Assembly (NCBI GenBank): GCA_040880525.1
Contig: JBBDIG010000020.1
Location: 1-35,697, forward strand
Origin: Bacteroidia bacterium
GTDB lineage: Bacteria > Bacteroidota > Bacteroidia > CAILMK01 > JBBDIG01
Direction of reading: 5' to 3'
Length of the DNA stretch: 35,697 nt
Part shown: positions 7,459-16,276 of the stretch, one piece after another
Layout: every line of letters begins with the position of its first letter
Numbering within the stretch: position 1 is the first letter of the stretch
Notes under the pieces: model-generated
What the model saw: only the letters and a program-made list of their open reading frames with translations
Database searches by the model: none
What the model was told of the DNA's origin: nothing
Made by a program: the position numbers and the translations under genes

Positions 7459-9123
7459 TCAGATTCTTCCCTTGAGTTCGCGGGCGCTGGCTATGGCGGT
7501 TTCGCTGGGCGTTTTGCCGGCCAGCATTTGTGCTATTTCCAGCAGGCTCTGCTCCTCTTCCAACCGGGTGATTATGGTATGGGTGGCATCCAACCCTCTT
7601 TTCTTGGATACCATAAAATGATGATCGGCCAAAGCCGCAATCTGGGGCAGATGGGTAATGCAGATCACCTGATGCTTTCCTGAGAGTTTGCGGATCATTT
7701 GCCCGACTTTCTTGGCTGTTTCGCCTGAGACACCGGTATCAATTTCATCAAATATCATGGTGGGCAAAAAGCGGGTCCCGGCAAGCAGGTATTTGAGCGC
7801 CAGCATTACGCGGGATAATTCGCCACCGGATGCCACCGTACCAATTTTTCCTGGATTGCTCCCCCTGTTGGCCGAAAAAAGTATTTCCACTGCATCACAG
7901 CCTGTTAATGTGAGTTGACTCTCAGGCAATTGTTGAAGGTCTATCTTTATTACTGCATCAGGAATGCCTGCCTGCTTCAATAAAGTTTGTAACTCCTTTT
8001 CAAGGCCTGGAATGTTTTTCTGGCGATTTACAGAAAGTTTGGCTGCCAGTTCTGAAATCTCTTTTTTCTTGCACTGAAGATCCTTTTCTGCTGTCCTTAT
8101 TTCGTCATTCAATGAAGAAGCGGCTGTTAATTTCTGGCGCAGAGAATCTGCAAAGTCAAGTAACTCAGGCAAAGCAGAGAACTGGTGCTTCTTCAGCAGC
8201 ATTTGCATAAGCTGCAAGCGGCTGTTCACTTCGTTTATCCGCTCTTCATTCACTTCCACTGCGTGCAGCCTGGTGGATAATTCCGCGTGTATATCTTTTA
8301 GTTCTACCAGCAGGGCCTGTACGCGTTCATGCAATTGCTGCAGCGGGGCCTCGAAACGACTGATCCCGGAGAGGGCCTTTTTCACTTCCATCAAAAACGC
8401 AAAAGCACTCGTTTCGCCATCATAGCTCAGAAACATAGCCTGCTCCAGGCTCTGCTGAATATTCTCAGCATTCGTCAGTAATTCCTGCTCCTGGTCCAGT
8501 TGCTCCTTTTCCTGTGGCTTAAAGGCAGCCGTTTCTATTTCATTAAGCTGAAATTTAAGATACTCCTGATCGCGCGAAAGTTCAGCTTCCTGCTTTTTTA
8601 ATTGCTCTGTCCGGGTAAGCGCCTGCTGGTATTCCCGGAATTTACTACGATACACTTCCAGAGCTTTTTCGTGGCCGGTAAAAGCATCCAGTATCTCCAT
8701 CTGGAATGAAGACTGGCTGAGCCGCAAGGTCTGGTGCTGAGAATGAATATCCACGAGCTTTTCTCCCGCTTCGCGCAATGCGGGTAGATTTACCGGAGTA
8801 TCGTTGATAAAGGCGCGTGATTTCCCGGAGGCACTGATTTCCCTTCTCATAATGAGTTGAGGTTCCACATCCAGGTCATGTTTTTTCAGGAAGGAATGCA
8901 GATAATTGCCGGAAAACGCGAAGGTTCCTTCAACAATGCACTTTCGACCGGGATCCAGAAGAGCCGAGGTATCAGCGCGATTGCCGAGGATGAGGCCCAG
9001 GGCCCCCAGGAGAATAGATTTACCGGCACCCGTTTCACCGGTTATGATGTTCAGCTTATCCCTGAAGGAGATATCAAGTTGATCTATCAGGGCGTAATTG
9101 GAAATAGTGAGGTGCGTGAGCAT
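7459..9123 (-). CDS. recN: DNA repair protein RecN
   Basis: SMC-like ATPase of 554 aa that acts early in recombinational repair of double-strand breaks. The N-terminal half-ATPase starts ISNYALIDQLDISF and has the Walker A motif GETGAGKS at residues 29-36. A long coiled-coil region rich in Glu, Gln, Lys and Leu fills about 155-365. The C-terminal half has the ABC signature VASGGELSR and the Walker B/D-loop MIFDEIDTGVSG, followed by VICITHLPQIAALADHH. Length and order match RecN. It is the last gene of the bamD-rpoZ-coaBC-porD-recN run, 14 nt after the porD-like stop, so it is probably cotranscribed with these genes rather than solely damage-induced. Confidence 0.97.
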   Translation of the reverse strand: MLTHLTISNYALIDQLDISFRDKLNIITGETGAGKSILLGALGLILGNRADTSALLDPGRKCIVEGTFAFSGNYLHSFLKKHDLDVEPQLIMRREISASGKSRAFINDTPVNLPALREAGEKLVDIHSQHQTLRLSQSSFQMEILDAFTGHEKALEVYRSKFREYQQALTRTEQLKKQEAELSRDQEYLKFQLNEIETAAFKPQEKEQLDQEQELLTNAENIQQSLEQAMFLSYDGETSAFAFLMEVKKALSGISRFEAPLQQLHERVQALLVELKDIHAELSTRLHAVEVNEERINEVNSRLQLMQMLLKKHQFSALPELLDFADSLRQKLTAASSLNDEIRTAEKDLQCKKKEISELAAKLSVNRQKNIPGLEKELQTLLKQAGIPDAVIKIDLQQLPESQLTLTGCDAVEILFSANRGSNPGKIGTVASGGELSRVMLALKYLLAGTRFLPTMIFDEIDTGVSGETAKKVGQMIRKLSGKHQVICITHLPQIAALADHHFMVSKKRGLDATHTIITRLEEEQSLLEIAQMLAGKTPSETAIASARELKGRI

Positions 9124-9137
9124 GAGATGCCACGAAA

Positions 9138-10034
9138 TTACCTGATTTTCTCCTCATACTTTGTGATGTGCCTGACATCCACTTTTCGCAGAATATTCAA
9201 AACCTTGAATTTTTCTGAAGGCGTTGATGCGCTGAAAATATTATTGATCTCGTCTACTTTGGCGTCAAAAAATACTTGCAGCGAGTATGAGTTTGGCCGG
9301 GCTTCCTGCACTTTCTGAAGATTTTCGAGGCTGCCTAAAATGGTTGCTCTGCCTTTGTCAGTATCTGTGGACATTATATCAAGCCCAAGCCGGTGGTACG
9401 TATACATGGTTTTTCGCAACGGCTCAAATCTCGGATCCAGCAATTCCGTAACCAGCCAGTAGCGGTTGCGATCGCTTTCTGAAGGAGACCAGCCTGCTCC
9501 ACCTCCGAGCGAACCGGCTGCAGAGGTTATATTCTTAGCTTTTTGATAATACTGAGTGCCGCCCATTTCTTTATAAGAATCATAATCAAATCCTAATATT
9601 GTGTATGCATAATAAGCCAGGATAGATGTGAGATTGGAAACACTGCTGCCTTCCATAAAGTCCATTGCCTGGAATTCAACATATTCAAAACCAATATCTT
9701 TATCCAACACATTCAGCAGCGGAGACCTGTATCCGGTGCTATAGACGGGGCGGCCAATCTGCACCTGCATAGTTCCACTGAAAACATCACCCTGCATGGA
9801 GGAGAGATTTATTACCATGCTGCACTCAATGCGCTCCCCCGGTAGAAATTCATCATCCGTCCATTGCCGGTTGTTCATAAATTCCTTGATACTGGTTTCC
9901 ATTGAATTAAAAATGCGCCTGTCACTTGTTTGAATCTGATCAGTGATTACCCGCACATCACAGTTCAACTCCTGCCCCCACGCATAACCTGTCATTGCAT
10001 AAATGAATATTAAAACCAACCCTGAGCACTTCAT
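9138..10034 (-). CDS. porD: DUF4835 family protein, PorD-like (type IX secretion)
   Basis: Exported protein of 298 aa with a Sec signal peptide cleaved near residue 20 (LVLIFIYAMTGYAWG, then QELNC). The mature chain opens with NCDVRVITDQIQTSDRRIFNSM and contains RPVYSTGYRSPLLNVLDKDI, ILAYYAYTILGFDYDSY and GGTQYYQKA, which I recognise as the DUF4835 family, annotated in Bacteroidota as type IX secretion protein PorD. The name is a family annotation; its biochemical role is poorly defined. It overlaps the coaBC stop by 4 nt (ATGA) and precedes recN, the usual order in the phylum. A T9SS cargo gene at 20147-22066 shows that the system is present. Confidence 0.85.
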   Translation of the reverse strand: MKCSGLVLIFIYAMTGYAWGQELNCDVRVITDQIQTSDRRIFNSMETSIKEFMNNRQWTDDEFLPGERIECSMVINLSSMQGDVFSGTMQVQIGRPVYSTGYRSPLLNVLDKDIGFEYVEFQAMDFMEGSSVSNLTSILAYYAYTILGFDYDSYKEMGGTQYYQKAKNITSAAGSLGGGAGWSPSESDRNRYWLVTELLDPRFEPLRKTMYTYHRLGLDIMSTDTDKGRATILGSLENLQKVQEARPNSYSLQVFFDAKVDEINNIFSASTPSEKFKVLNILRKVDVRHITKYEEKIR

Positions 10035-11248
10035 TTTGCCTTTCCTCTTTTTTCTTCTAAAATCTTAATAATTACCTGTACTATGTCCTGTGCAGCTTTC
10101 CTTTTCGATTGTAAATCAAATTTAAAGTGTTCTCCCTTTGCTGTGAAAATAGCAATCTTATTTGTGTCATATCCAAAGCCCGTACCTTCATCCTTCAGAG
10201 AGTTCAACACAATTAAATCAAGGTTCTTATTTTTCAGCTTTTTCAGTGCGAACTCTTCTTCATTGTTCGTCTCAAGGCTAAACCCGGCAAGCACCTGGTT
10301 TTGCTGTTTTAAACGGCCCAATTCCAAAAGTATGTCGCGGGTCTTAACCAACTTTAGCACCAATGAATTATTTTCATTCTTATCCTTTTTAATTTTCCGC
10401 TTTGCGGGAGCTTCGGGAGTGAAGTCTGCAACAGCCGCAGCCATGACCGCACCATCACAATTTGGGAAAAGTCGGTTGCAAACTTCATCCATCTCTGCGG
10501 CACTTATAACGCGATGGAGCATGATCCCTGGATTATTGGTCGAAAGCTGGACCGGCCCAGTTATCAATTCCACTGCTGCTCCTTTTTGTGCCAATGCCTC
10601 GGCCAGCGCAAAACCCATTTTGCCGGAAGAGTGGTTGCCGATATAGCGTACAGGATCAATGGCCTCGTAAGTGGGGCCGGCCGTAACAAGAAATCTTATT
10701 CCGGCCAATTGCTCATTTTGAGTTTGAGGAAGCAGGGAAATTATGGTTTCCGGTTCTGCCATTCTGCCGATCCCTGAAATGCCACTCGCCAGTTCTCCTT
10801 CTTCGGGCGGGATCATGAAATGCTGGCTCCGTTCCTTCAGCAGGCCAAGATTGGATTGTGTAGCAGGATGAAGATACATGTCCCGGTCCATAGCCGGAGC
10901 AAAATAAACCGGACAGGTAGTTGACAGATAAACGGCCAGCAAGAGGTTATCGCACTGTCCTTTCGCCATTTTCGCCAGCGTGTTGGCCGTGGCTGGTGCT
11001 ATTAAAAGGAGATCCGCCCAGGCAGCAAGTTCCACATGGTTTACCCACGTACCATCCTTTTCATAAAAACGGGTATAAACCGGATTTTTGGAAACTGTGG
11101 AAAGCGTAAGCGGAGTAATAAAAGCAGCACCATCATCTGTAAGGATCACTTTTACCTCATGCCCCGCCTTAACAAGCAGGCGGCAGAGAGAAGCAGACTT
11201 GTATGCCGCAATGCTTCCGGATACACCGATGAGGATCTTCAGGGGCAC
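10031..11248 (-). CDS. coaBC: Bifunctional phosphopantothenoylcysteine decarboxylase/synthetase CoaBC
   Basis: Cytosolic bifunctional coenzyme A biosynthesis enzyme, 405 aa. The N-terminal flavoprotein (CoaC) domain has GVSGSIAAYKSASL, the catalytic His at about residue 71 (VNHVELAAWAD), the FAPAMDRDMY substrate clamp and GIGRMAEPE. It decarboxylates 4'-phosphopantothenoyl-cysteine. The C-terminal CoaB domain, from about residue 185, has GPTYEAIDPVRYIGNHSSGKMG and the late K-NKNLDLIVLNSL segment, and joins cysteine to phosphopantothenate. Usual length. Start ATG at 11248, 5 nt after the rpoZ stop; its stop overlaps the next start, implying translational coupling within the operon. Confidence 0.97.
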   Translation of the reverse strand: MPLKILIGVSGSIAAYKSASLCRLLVKAGHEVKVILTDDGAAFITPLTLSTVSKNPVYTRFYEKDGTWVNHVELAAWADLLLIAPATANTLAKMAKGQCDNLLLAVYLSTTCPVYFAPAMDRDMYLHPATQSNLGLLKERSQHFMIPPEEGELASGISGIGRMAEPETIISLLPQTQNEQLAGIRFLVTAGPTYEAIDPVRYIGNHSSGKMGFALAEALAQKGAAVELITGPVQLSTNNPGIMLHRVISAAEMDEVCNRLFPNCDGAVMAAAVADFTPEAPAKRKIKKDKNENNSLVLKLVKTRDILLELGRLKQQNQVLAGFSLETNNEEEFALKKLKNKNLDLIVLNSLKDEGTGFGYDTNKIAIFTAKGEHFKFDLQSKRKAAQDIVQVIIKILEEKRGKAK

Positions 11249-11253
11249 GCGCC

Positions 11254-11598
11254 TTATGTGAGTTCTATCTCTTCAGGAGGTTTCTGCTCCCGGTTTGGGT
11301 TGCGATAATATATCTCCCCGGCCAGGAATTCTTCTGTTGCTACTACCGTAGTTTTCGGTAGCCTTTCGTAGTGCGTGGAAATCTCAATTTGCTCGCGGTT
11401 CTCGAATACTTCCTCCAGACTGTCGGTACTAGGGGCGAACTCCTCGAGCTTGGACTGCAGTTCGTCCTTTTGCTGAAGCGAAAGCTGGTTGGCGCGCTTG
11501 CTTATGATCACCAGCGTCTCATAAATATTTCCTGTAGGCTCCTGAAGGATCTTCAGGTCTCTTGCTATTATTTCGCTTGGAATTTCTTTATTAATCAT
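11254..11598 (-). CDS. rpoZ: RNA polymerase subunit omega (Bacteroidota Rpb6-like type)
   Basis: Small 114-aa protein matching the Bacteroidota omega/Rpb6 subunit, which helps assemble RNA polymerase by holding the beta-prime C-terminus. The segment IYETLVIISKRANQLS corresponds to the conserved omega/Rpb6 helix (YExVxxxxKRAxQL). The C-terminal tail is acidic and phylum-specific. It begins only 2 nt after the bamD stop and is followed 5 nt later by coaBC; omega next to dfp/coaBC is a widely conserved arrangement (rpoZ lies near dfp in several phyla), which supports the call for a divergent small protein. Confidence 0.88.
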   Translation of the reverse strand: MINKEIPSEIIARDLKILQEPTGNIYETLVIISKRANQLSLQQKDELQSKLEEFAPSTDSLEEVFENREQIEISTHYERLPKTTVVATEEFLAGEIYYRNPNREQKPPEEIELT

Positions 11599-11600
11599 TT

Positions 11601-12425
11601 TTAGATTTTTTTAGAATTAATGTCATCAAGATTCTGGAGTGCCTTTTCATATATGTCCGTGGCTTCTTTACGAAATTTTGAATCCGGATAACGTTCGATA
11701 AACTCCTGATACACTTCAATTGTATCCATGTAGCGCTCGGCTTGTTTGGTCTCCACGCTGTTTTCTGCGAGTTTGTAATATGATTCAAGAATTAAGATTT
11801 CCACCTCATCCCGGTTTTCTATAGCAGGGTATTCTTCCAGGGCTGCTTTCAGTGAAAATGCAGCGGCCTTGTAATCCATTATCTGATAATAGGCCATAGC
11901 GGCATTAAACGTCTTGCGCTGAAGTTTATCTCTAAAAACATCCATGTAACGGTTGGCTTCATCTACTCTGTCACTGTCAGGAAAACGGTTAACAAAAAAC
12001 TGAAATGCCTCTATTGCACCGCGTGTATTGCTTTGGTCAAGATCTGCCTGGGGGGAGTTGAGATACTGAGTGTAAGCATACATATACATGCTTTCTTCAG
12101 CGTGTTCCCCACGGGGATAAGAATCGGCCAGCTTCTTAAAATAGTAGGAAGCCAGGAGAAAATTCTTGAGATGGTAATTTGAGTAAGCCAGATAGAAGGT
12201 AACTTTCTCGCCTTTTTCCGTACCTACATAAAAGCGATATATTTCATCAAGCAATGCCAGTGCCCGGCTGTGCTGATTGTTTTCGTAATAGGTTTCAGCG
12301 TATTCCAGCTTCTGTTCCATGTCATCCCCGTTCAGTACCTTTTGATACTTACTGCAACTGGGAAAAATAGCAACGGAGATAAAAAGGATGAGGAAAAATC
12401 CGGCTGATCGTTGGATGGTATTCAT
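11601..12425 (-). CDS. bamD: Outer membrane assembly lipoprotein BamD
   Basis: Lipoprotein of 274 aa, part of the BAM complex that inserts beta-barrel proteins into the outer membrane. The signal peptide ends in the lipobox FPSC with Cys at residue 24. The mature protein starts SKYQKVLNGDD and is built of about five TPR-like helical repeats (for example AETYYENNQHSRALALLDEIY, FYLAYSNYHLKNFLLASYYFKKLADSYP and a final VYQEFIERYPDSKFRKEA). This is the YfiO/BamD pattern, at family length. It heads the operon with rpoZ, coaBC, porD and recN. An exact -7 promoter box lies 10 nt before its ATG. Confidence 0.94.
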   Translation of the reverse strand: MNTIQRSAGFFLILFISVAIFPSCSKYQKVLNGDDMEQKLEYAETYYENNQHSRALALLDEIYRFYVGTEKGEKVTFYLAYSNYHLKNFLLASYYFKKLADSYPRGEHAEESMYMYAYTQYLNSPQADLDQSNTRGAIEAFQFFVNRFPDSDRVDEANRYMDVFRDKLQRKTFNAAMAYYQIMDYKAAAFSLKAALEEYPAIENRDEVEILILESYYKLAENSVETKQAERYMDTIEVYQEFIERYPDSKFRKEATDIYEKALQNLDDINSKKI

Positions 12426-12435
12426 AATAAGCGTG

Positions 12436-12443
12436 CAAAATTA
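12436..12443 (-). promoter_or_regulatory. -7 promoter box for the bamD operon
   Basis: Read on the minus strand this is TAATTTTG, an exact TAnnTTTG match, ending 10 nt before the bamD ATG; transcription would start only a few bases before the start codon. No clear TTTG lies 19-21 nt further upstream. The divergent SPT-like promoter lies about 55 bases away. Confidence 0.55.
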
Positions 12444-12497
12444 CTGATATATACGCTAATATTGGTAAAAAAATTACAAACGACCGTCAGTTTAATG

Positions 12498-12530
12498 TTT
12501 TGCAAATACTTGCCATTTGCTTTAGCTTTG
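12498..12530 (+). promoter_or_regulatory. Complete Bacteroidota promoter for the SPT-like gene
   Basis: A TTTTG -33 element at 12498-12502 is followed after 20 nt by TAGCTTTG at 12523-12530, an exact -7 box. Spacing and both elements fit the consensus TTTG-N19-21-TAnnTTTG. The predicted start of transcription (about 12535) precedes the ATG at 12560 and excludes the longer reading frame from 12500. Confidence 0.8.
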
Positions 12531-12559
12531 TCCCCTTATTACGAATCAACCTGAATTTC

Positions 12560-13810
12560 ATGGATATTTTTGAAAAGATATTGCTCAACAGAGGCCCTTT
12601 AGGCCAACATGCTAAGGACATTCATGGATACCTGACTTTTCCTAAACTTGAAGGAGAAATAGGTAATCGCATGAAATTCCGTGGCAAAGAGAAGCTCGTA
12701 TGGAGTCTTAACAATTATCTGGGACTTGCCAATCACCCTGAAATAAGGAAGGTAGACCAGGAAGCTGCCGAAGAGTGGGGCCTTGCCTATCCGATGGGCG
12801 CAAGAATGATGTCTGGAAATACCAATCATCATGAACAACTGGAACATGAACTTTCCGACTTCGTAAAAAAGGATGATACCTTTCTGCTGAACTACGGCTA
12901 TCAGGGGGTTTTGTCCGCAATTGATGCACTGGTTGATAGGCATGACGTAATCATATATGACGCTGAATCTCATGCCTGTATAATTGATGGCGTGCGGTTA
13001 CATTATGGTAAGCGCTACACCTACCTTCATAATGATATTAACAGCCTTGAAACGCAATTGAAGCGGGCTCAGCGCATTGTCAATAATTCTAAAGGCGGTA
13101 TTCTGGTCATAACCGAAGGCGTGTTCGGAATGTCTGGAGATCAGGGCAATTTGAAGGAAATAGTTGCGCTGAAACAGAAATATGATTTCCGCCTGCTGGT
13201 AGATGATGCTCACGGTTTTGGAACCATGGGTGAGAGCGGAGCCGGTACAGGCGAACTGCAGGGTGTTCAGGAAGATATTGATATTTACTTTTCCACTTTT
13301 GCCAAGAGCATGGCCAGTATAGGAGCATTTATTTCGAGCAATGAACAGGTAGTTGAATATCTGCGCTACAATATGCGCTCACAGATTTTTGCTAAGTCAT
13401 TGCCAATGCCTTTGGTAATCGGAGATTTAAAGCGCCTTGAACTGCTGCGCAAACAGCCGGAACTCAGAGAACGTCTCTGGACCATTGTAAATGCTTTGCA
13501 AAAAGGATTGCGGGACAGAGGCTTCAAACTCGGCAATACCAATAGTCCTGTTACTCCGGTGTTCCTAAGCGGAAATCCCACAGAGGCTACCAATTTGATT
13601 GTGGATCTCAGGGAGAACTATAATATCTTCTGCTCTATCGTAGTATATCCCGTAGTGCCCAAAGGCGTGATGATGATCCGCCTGATCCCCACTGCCGCCC
13701 ATACACTGGAAGATGTTGATGAAACGCTTGAAGCATTCTCTCACGTTGCCATGAAACTGCAAAACAGCCATTATGCAACTGAGAAGCTTTACAGCATGCA
13801 TTCAAGCTAA
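12560..13810 (+). CDS. spt: Serine palmitoyltransferase-like alpha-oxoamine synthase
   Basis: PLP-dependent class II aminotransferase-fold enzyme, 416 aa. The closest recognisable group is the Bacteroidota serine palmitoyltransferase, which condenses serine with a long-chain acyl-CoA as the first step of sphingolipid synthesis. The start MDIFEKILLNRGPLGQHAKD and the segments KLEGEIGNRMKFRGKE, AYPMGARMMSGNT and RSQIFAKSLPMP are typical of it. PLP residues visible are DDAH (215-218), with the His stacking on the ring, and Lys249 in STFAKSMASIG, the Schiff-base lysine. The ATG at 12560 is chosen because a full promoter lies just upstream. Glycine C-acetyltransferase (Kbl) is the main alternative, but the N-terminus and substrate-pocket sequence favour SPT. 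Confidence 0.82.
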   Translation: MDIFEKILLNRGPLGQHAKDIHGYLTFPKLEGEIGNRMKFRGKEKLVWSLNNYLGLANHPEIRKVDQEAAEEWGLAYPMGARMMSGNTNHHEQLEHELSDFVKKDDTFLLNYGYQGVLSAIDALVDRHDVIIYDAESHACIIDGVRLHYGKRYTYLHNDINSLETQLKRAQRIVNNSKGGILVITEGVFGMSGDQGNLKEIVALKQKYDFRLLVDDAHGFGTMGESGAGTGELQGVQEDIDIYFSTFAKSMASIGAFISSNEQVVEYLRYNMRSQIFAKSLPMPLVIGDLKRLELLRKQPELRERLWTIVNALQKGLRDRGFKLGNTNSPVTPVFLSGNPTEATNLIVDLRENYNIFCSIVVYPVVPKGVMMIRLIPTAAHTLEDVDETLEAFSHVAMKLQNSHYATEKLYSMHSS

Positions 13811-13867
13811 ATTTTCCTTTTAACAACAACACTAAACATTTTAATCACCAATTAAATCGAATAGCTT

Positions 13868-14044
13868 ATGAACAGATTTGCAGAAGTAAAAGAGATGGTC
13901 AACGCCTTGGAAACTGATTTCAAAAAGTTTTACGAGAAAGAAAACAAAGCAGCCGGAACACGCGTGAGAAAAGGCCTGCAAGACCTGAAGAATCTTTCCC
14001 AGGACATAAGGATGGAAATCCAGGACAGGAAAAACGGTGGATGA
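13868..14044 (+). CDS. Histone H1-like small DNA-binding protein
   Basis: Short gene for 58 residues, MNRFAEVKEMVNALETDFKK at the start, then YEKENKAAGTRVRKGLQDLK and a basic helical end. I recognise it as the short histone H1-like (Hc1-type) protein found across Bacteroidota, usually next to or near housekeeping genes. The central KAAGTRVRKGLQDLK segment resembles the helix of eukaryotic H1 tails and chlamydial Hc1; it probably coats or bends DNA in the nucleoid. The ATG is 57 nt after the SPT-like stop, on the same strand, and a bidirectional terminator follows 40 nt after the stop, so the two may share a transcript. Function in this phylum is not established in detail. Confidence 0.85.
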   Translation: MNRFAEVKEMVNALETDFKKFYEKENKAAGTRVRKGLQDLKNLSQDIRMEIQDRKNGG

Positions 14045-14083
14045 CTAATTTAACACTTCATTAAGCATTGCAATACCATCCAC

Positions 14084-14127
14084 AAAAAAATGGCTGTACC
14101 AGATAACCGGTACAGCCATTTTTTTTT
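14084..14127. terminator. Bidirectional Rho-independent terminator
   Basis: Stem ATGGCTGTACC (14090-14100) pairs with GGTACAGCCAT (14109-14119) around an 8-nt loop, flanked by seven A bases on the left and nine T bases on the right. It can end the plus-strand H1-like transcript and the minus-strand M16 transcript that converge here. Confidence 0.92.
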
Positions 14128-14143
14128 AGCGAATTGACCTGAA

Positions 14144-16249
14144 TTATTCGATCGCAAATTCTGAATCAGGGATTCCCTCATTTACCTCCGCTTGTTTTAA
14201 GATAAATTTAATCGGCATCGGAGGGGCATTTATGGTCATCTCTTTTGGGATTTTAATACCCTCCACTTCCTTGTAATCACTATAATCCGTAGCGATTGTG
14301 ACCGTGCCTCCAGGTGTTTCTTCATTTTCGCTGCTGCGGATTTTCAGCCCGGTATTTACGTCATAGTACTCCATTGAGGTTTTACCGGCCGGATTAACAA
14401 CTTCAATCCTGTATGCATCAGTGCCATCAATATTTTCTATCCCCTGAAGTTCCAATTGATATCCCTCATCGCTGTAATGCATTTCTTCAACGATACGGGT
14501 ACCATACCTGAACCTGTCCAGCTCGCTGCCGGTAATTTCACGTGTTCCCTGCATTCCGCTTTCCCTGGCTTTTTCTCCATTAAAAACCTGCTTCTGCATT
14601 TCCATTCCTCCCATGCTCATGGATGATAAAAATTTATTGGGTGCTTTCTGCTTTAATGTTAACTGAAGCTCCCGGCCCTGGATAGAGCCCATATACGTAT
14701 AATTAATATCCCTTACATTCTTAATGCTGGCTTCACCACCTATTGCATTCAGATAACGGCTTATGACATCTTCCGCCTTCATACCCTCAGGAACTTCAGC
14801 ACTCATTAATTCAACCTTATTACCCGCATAGTCATAGTACAATATTTCATTGTTCCCGCTAAAGCGCTGCACTTTATCCCTGACTACTTCCCTGTCTCCC
14901 ACAATCAGAATGTAAGAATTATCCGGCTTCATGTATTTACGGGCGGCCTGTTGCACCTCAGCGGCTGAGACCTCTCCAAGATTCTTCAGGTAGTTCGCAT
15001 AATAGTCAGCCGGCAGATCATAGCGCTCTGTGTTTATTGCAAAACGGGCGATGGTCTGCGGATCCTCGGTTCTGATGGCAAAACTTCCGGTCATATTATT
15101 CTTGATGCGATTCAGTTCCTCCTCCGGTATCGAATCTTCATACATCATTCTTATTTCAGACAACATTTCATGGATGGCGCTATCGGTCACTTCCGTTTTC
15201 ACCTTGGCGAAAGCGTTGAAGGATCCTACCCTGGGATCTATGTTAATGTTGGAATAGCTGCCATAGGTATAAGCATGTTTTTCCCGAAGGTTATTGAAAA
15301 GTCTTGCAGAAGATCCGCCCCCCAGAATATTGTTGGCCACTTCTGCTGCAATAGCATCCGGGGCACCGGGTTTTAATTGAATGGGATAGGTAATATTTAC
15401 CACACTTTGAACTGCACCGGATTTATTCACCAGCGCAACCTGCGTATTTTCGGGAGCCTGGGGTTCAGGATAATTGTATTCATAAACATCCCCCCGTTTC
15501 CAATCTCCAAAATGTTTCTCAATCAGCGGCCTGACTTCTTCCACGGAAATATCACCCACCACTGCAAGATAAGATACATTCGGCCGCATATAGCTTTCGT
15601 AGTATTTCCGGCACATTTCTGCGGTCACATTTTCAATTGTTTTTTCAGTAACCACCTCGCCATAAGGATGATGCTTTCCATATACAAGCACTGCACGAAC
15701 ATTTCTCGCCATAGCATCGGGGTCATCCTTTTGCGTAGCCAGGCCTGACCGCACCTGAGTCAGAATCTTTTCAAGGTCTTCCTCCTTTAATGAAGGATTA
15801 AGCACTACGTCCGCCATTAGTTCCAGCAGTTTTTCCTGGTGCTTCTTCAGAGAAAAGCCGTAGACATTTTCAGATGATGTTCCCAGGCGTGCTCCGATAA
15901 AATCAACCTCTTTATCCAGTTGCTCCTTTGAGCGTGTCTTTGTTCCATAGCTCAGCAAATCTCCCGTTACATTTACATATCCTGCCGCTTCACCCTCGAG
16001 TACGGGATCATTATCAAAATAAAGATTATAGGCAACTGTGGGCATTTTACTGTTCTCCACTACAAATACCTTCAACCCATTCGCAAGAGAGAAGGAATCA
16101 ATTTCACCCAGTTGAATTTCAGGTGCCGGACCGGCCTCTGGCCGAATGCTGCGGTCAAGGCCGGATTCCGCTGTTTGTTCACCTTTTTTCTGCGAACCAC
16201 AAGCAGCTAAAAAAGCAGTCAGTACAATATAAAGCAGTACATTTTTCAT
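14144..16249 (-). CDS. M16B-type peptidase partner subunit, lipoprotein with extra C-terminal domain
   Basis: Lipoprotein of 701 aa (lipobox LAAC, Cys at 17), thus periplasmic or outer-membrane anchored. Residues about 50-470 are a two-module M16 fold, but the zinc site HxxEH is absent: the expected position reads GYVNVTGDLLSYGT (90-103). It retains the Arg/Tyr substrate-binding pair characteristic of the non-catalytic subunit of heterodimeric M16B enzymes (R316 in SSARLF, Tyr in HAYTYG, 326-330). Residues about 490-701 are an additional beta-rich domain (SRYLNAIGGEASIKNVRDI, MEYYDVNTGLKIRSS) resembling LolA/LppX-like lipoprotein-sorting folds. It starts 27 nt after the catalytic subunit gene and surely works with it. 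Substrate unknown. Confidence 0.9.
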   Translation of the reverse strand: MKNVLLYIVLTAFLAACGSQKKGEQTAESGLDRSIRPEAGPAPEIQLGEIDSFSLANGLKVFVVENSKMPTVAYNLYFDNDPVLEGEAAGYVNVTGDLLSYGTKTRSKEQLDKEVDFIGARLGTSSENVYGFSLKKHQEKLLELMADVVLNPSLKEEDLEKILTQVRSGLATQKDDPDAMARNVRAVLVYGKHHPYGEVVTEKTIENVTAEMCRKYYESYMRPNVSYLAVVGDISVEEVRPLIEKHFGDWKRGDVYEYNYPEPQAPENTQVALVNKSGAVQSVVNITYPIQLKPGAPDAIAAEVANNILGGGSSARLFNNLREKHAYTYGSYSNINIDPRVGSFNAFAKVKTEVTDSAIHEMLSEIRMMYEDSIPEEELNRIKNNMTGSFAIRTEDPQTIARFAINTERYDLPADYYANYLKNLGEVSAAEVQQAARKYMKPDNSYILIVGDREVVRDKVQRFSGNNEILYYDYAGNKVELMSAEVPEGMKAEDVISRYLNAIGGEASIKNVRDINYTYMGSIQGRELQLTLKQKAPNKFLSSMSMGGMEMQKQVFNGEKARESGMQGTREITGSELDRFRYGTRIVEEMHYSDEGYQLELQGIENIDGTDAYRIEVVNPAGKTSMEYYDVNTGLKIRSSENEETPGGTVTIATDYSDYKEVEGIKIPKEMTINAPPMPIKFILKQAEVNEGIPDSEFAIE

Positions 16250-16276
16250 GATCTGTTTTTTAAAATGAATAAAGGA

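Noticed and set aside
10083-10646. 187-codon plus-strand ORF inside coaBC
   Set aside because: It is antisense to the conserved CoaB domain and its translation is Ser/Phe-rich without recognisable motifs.
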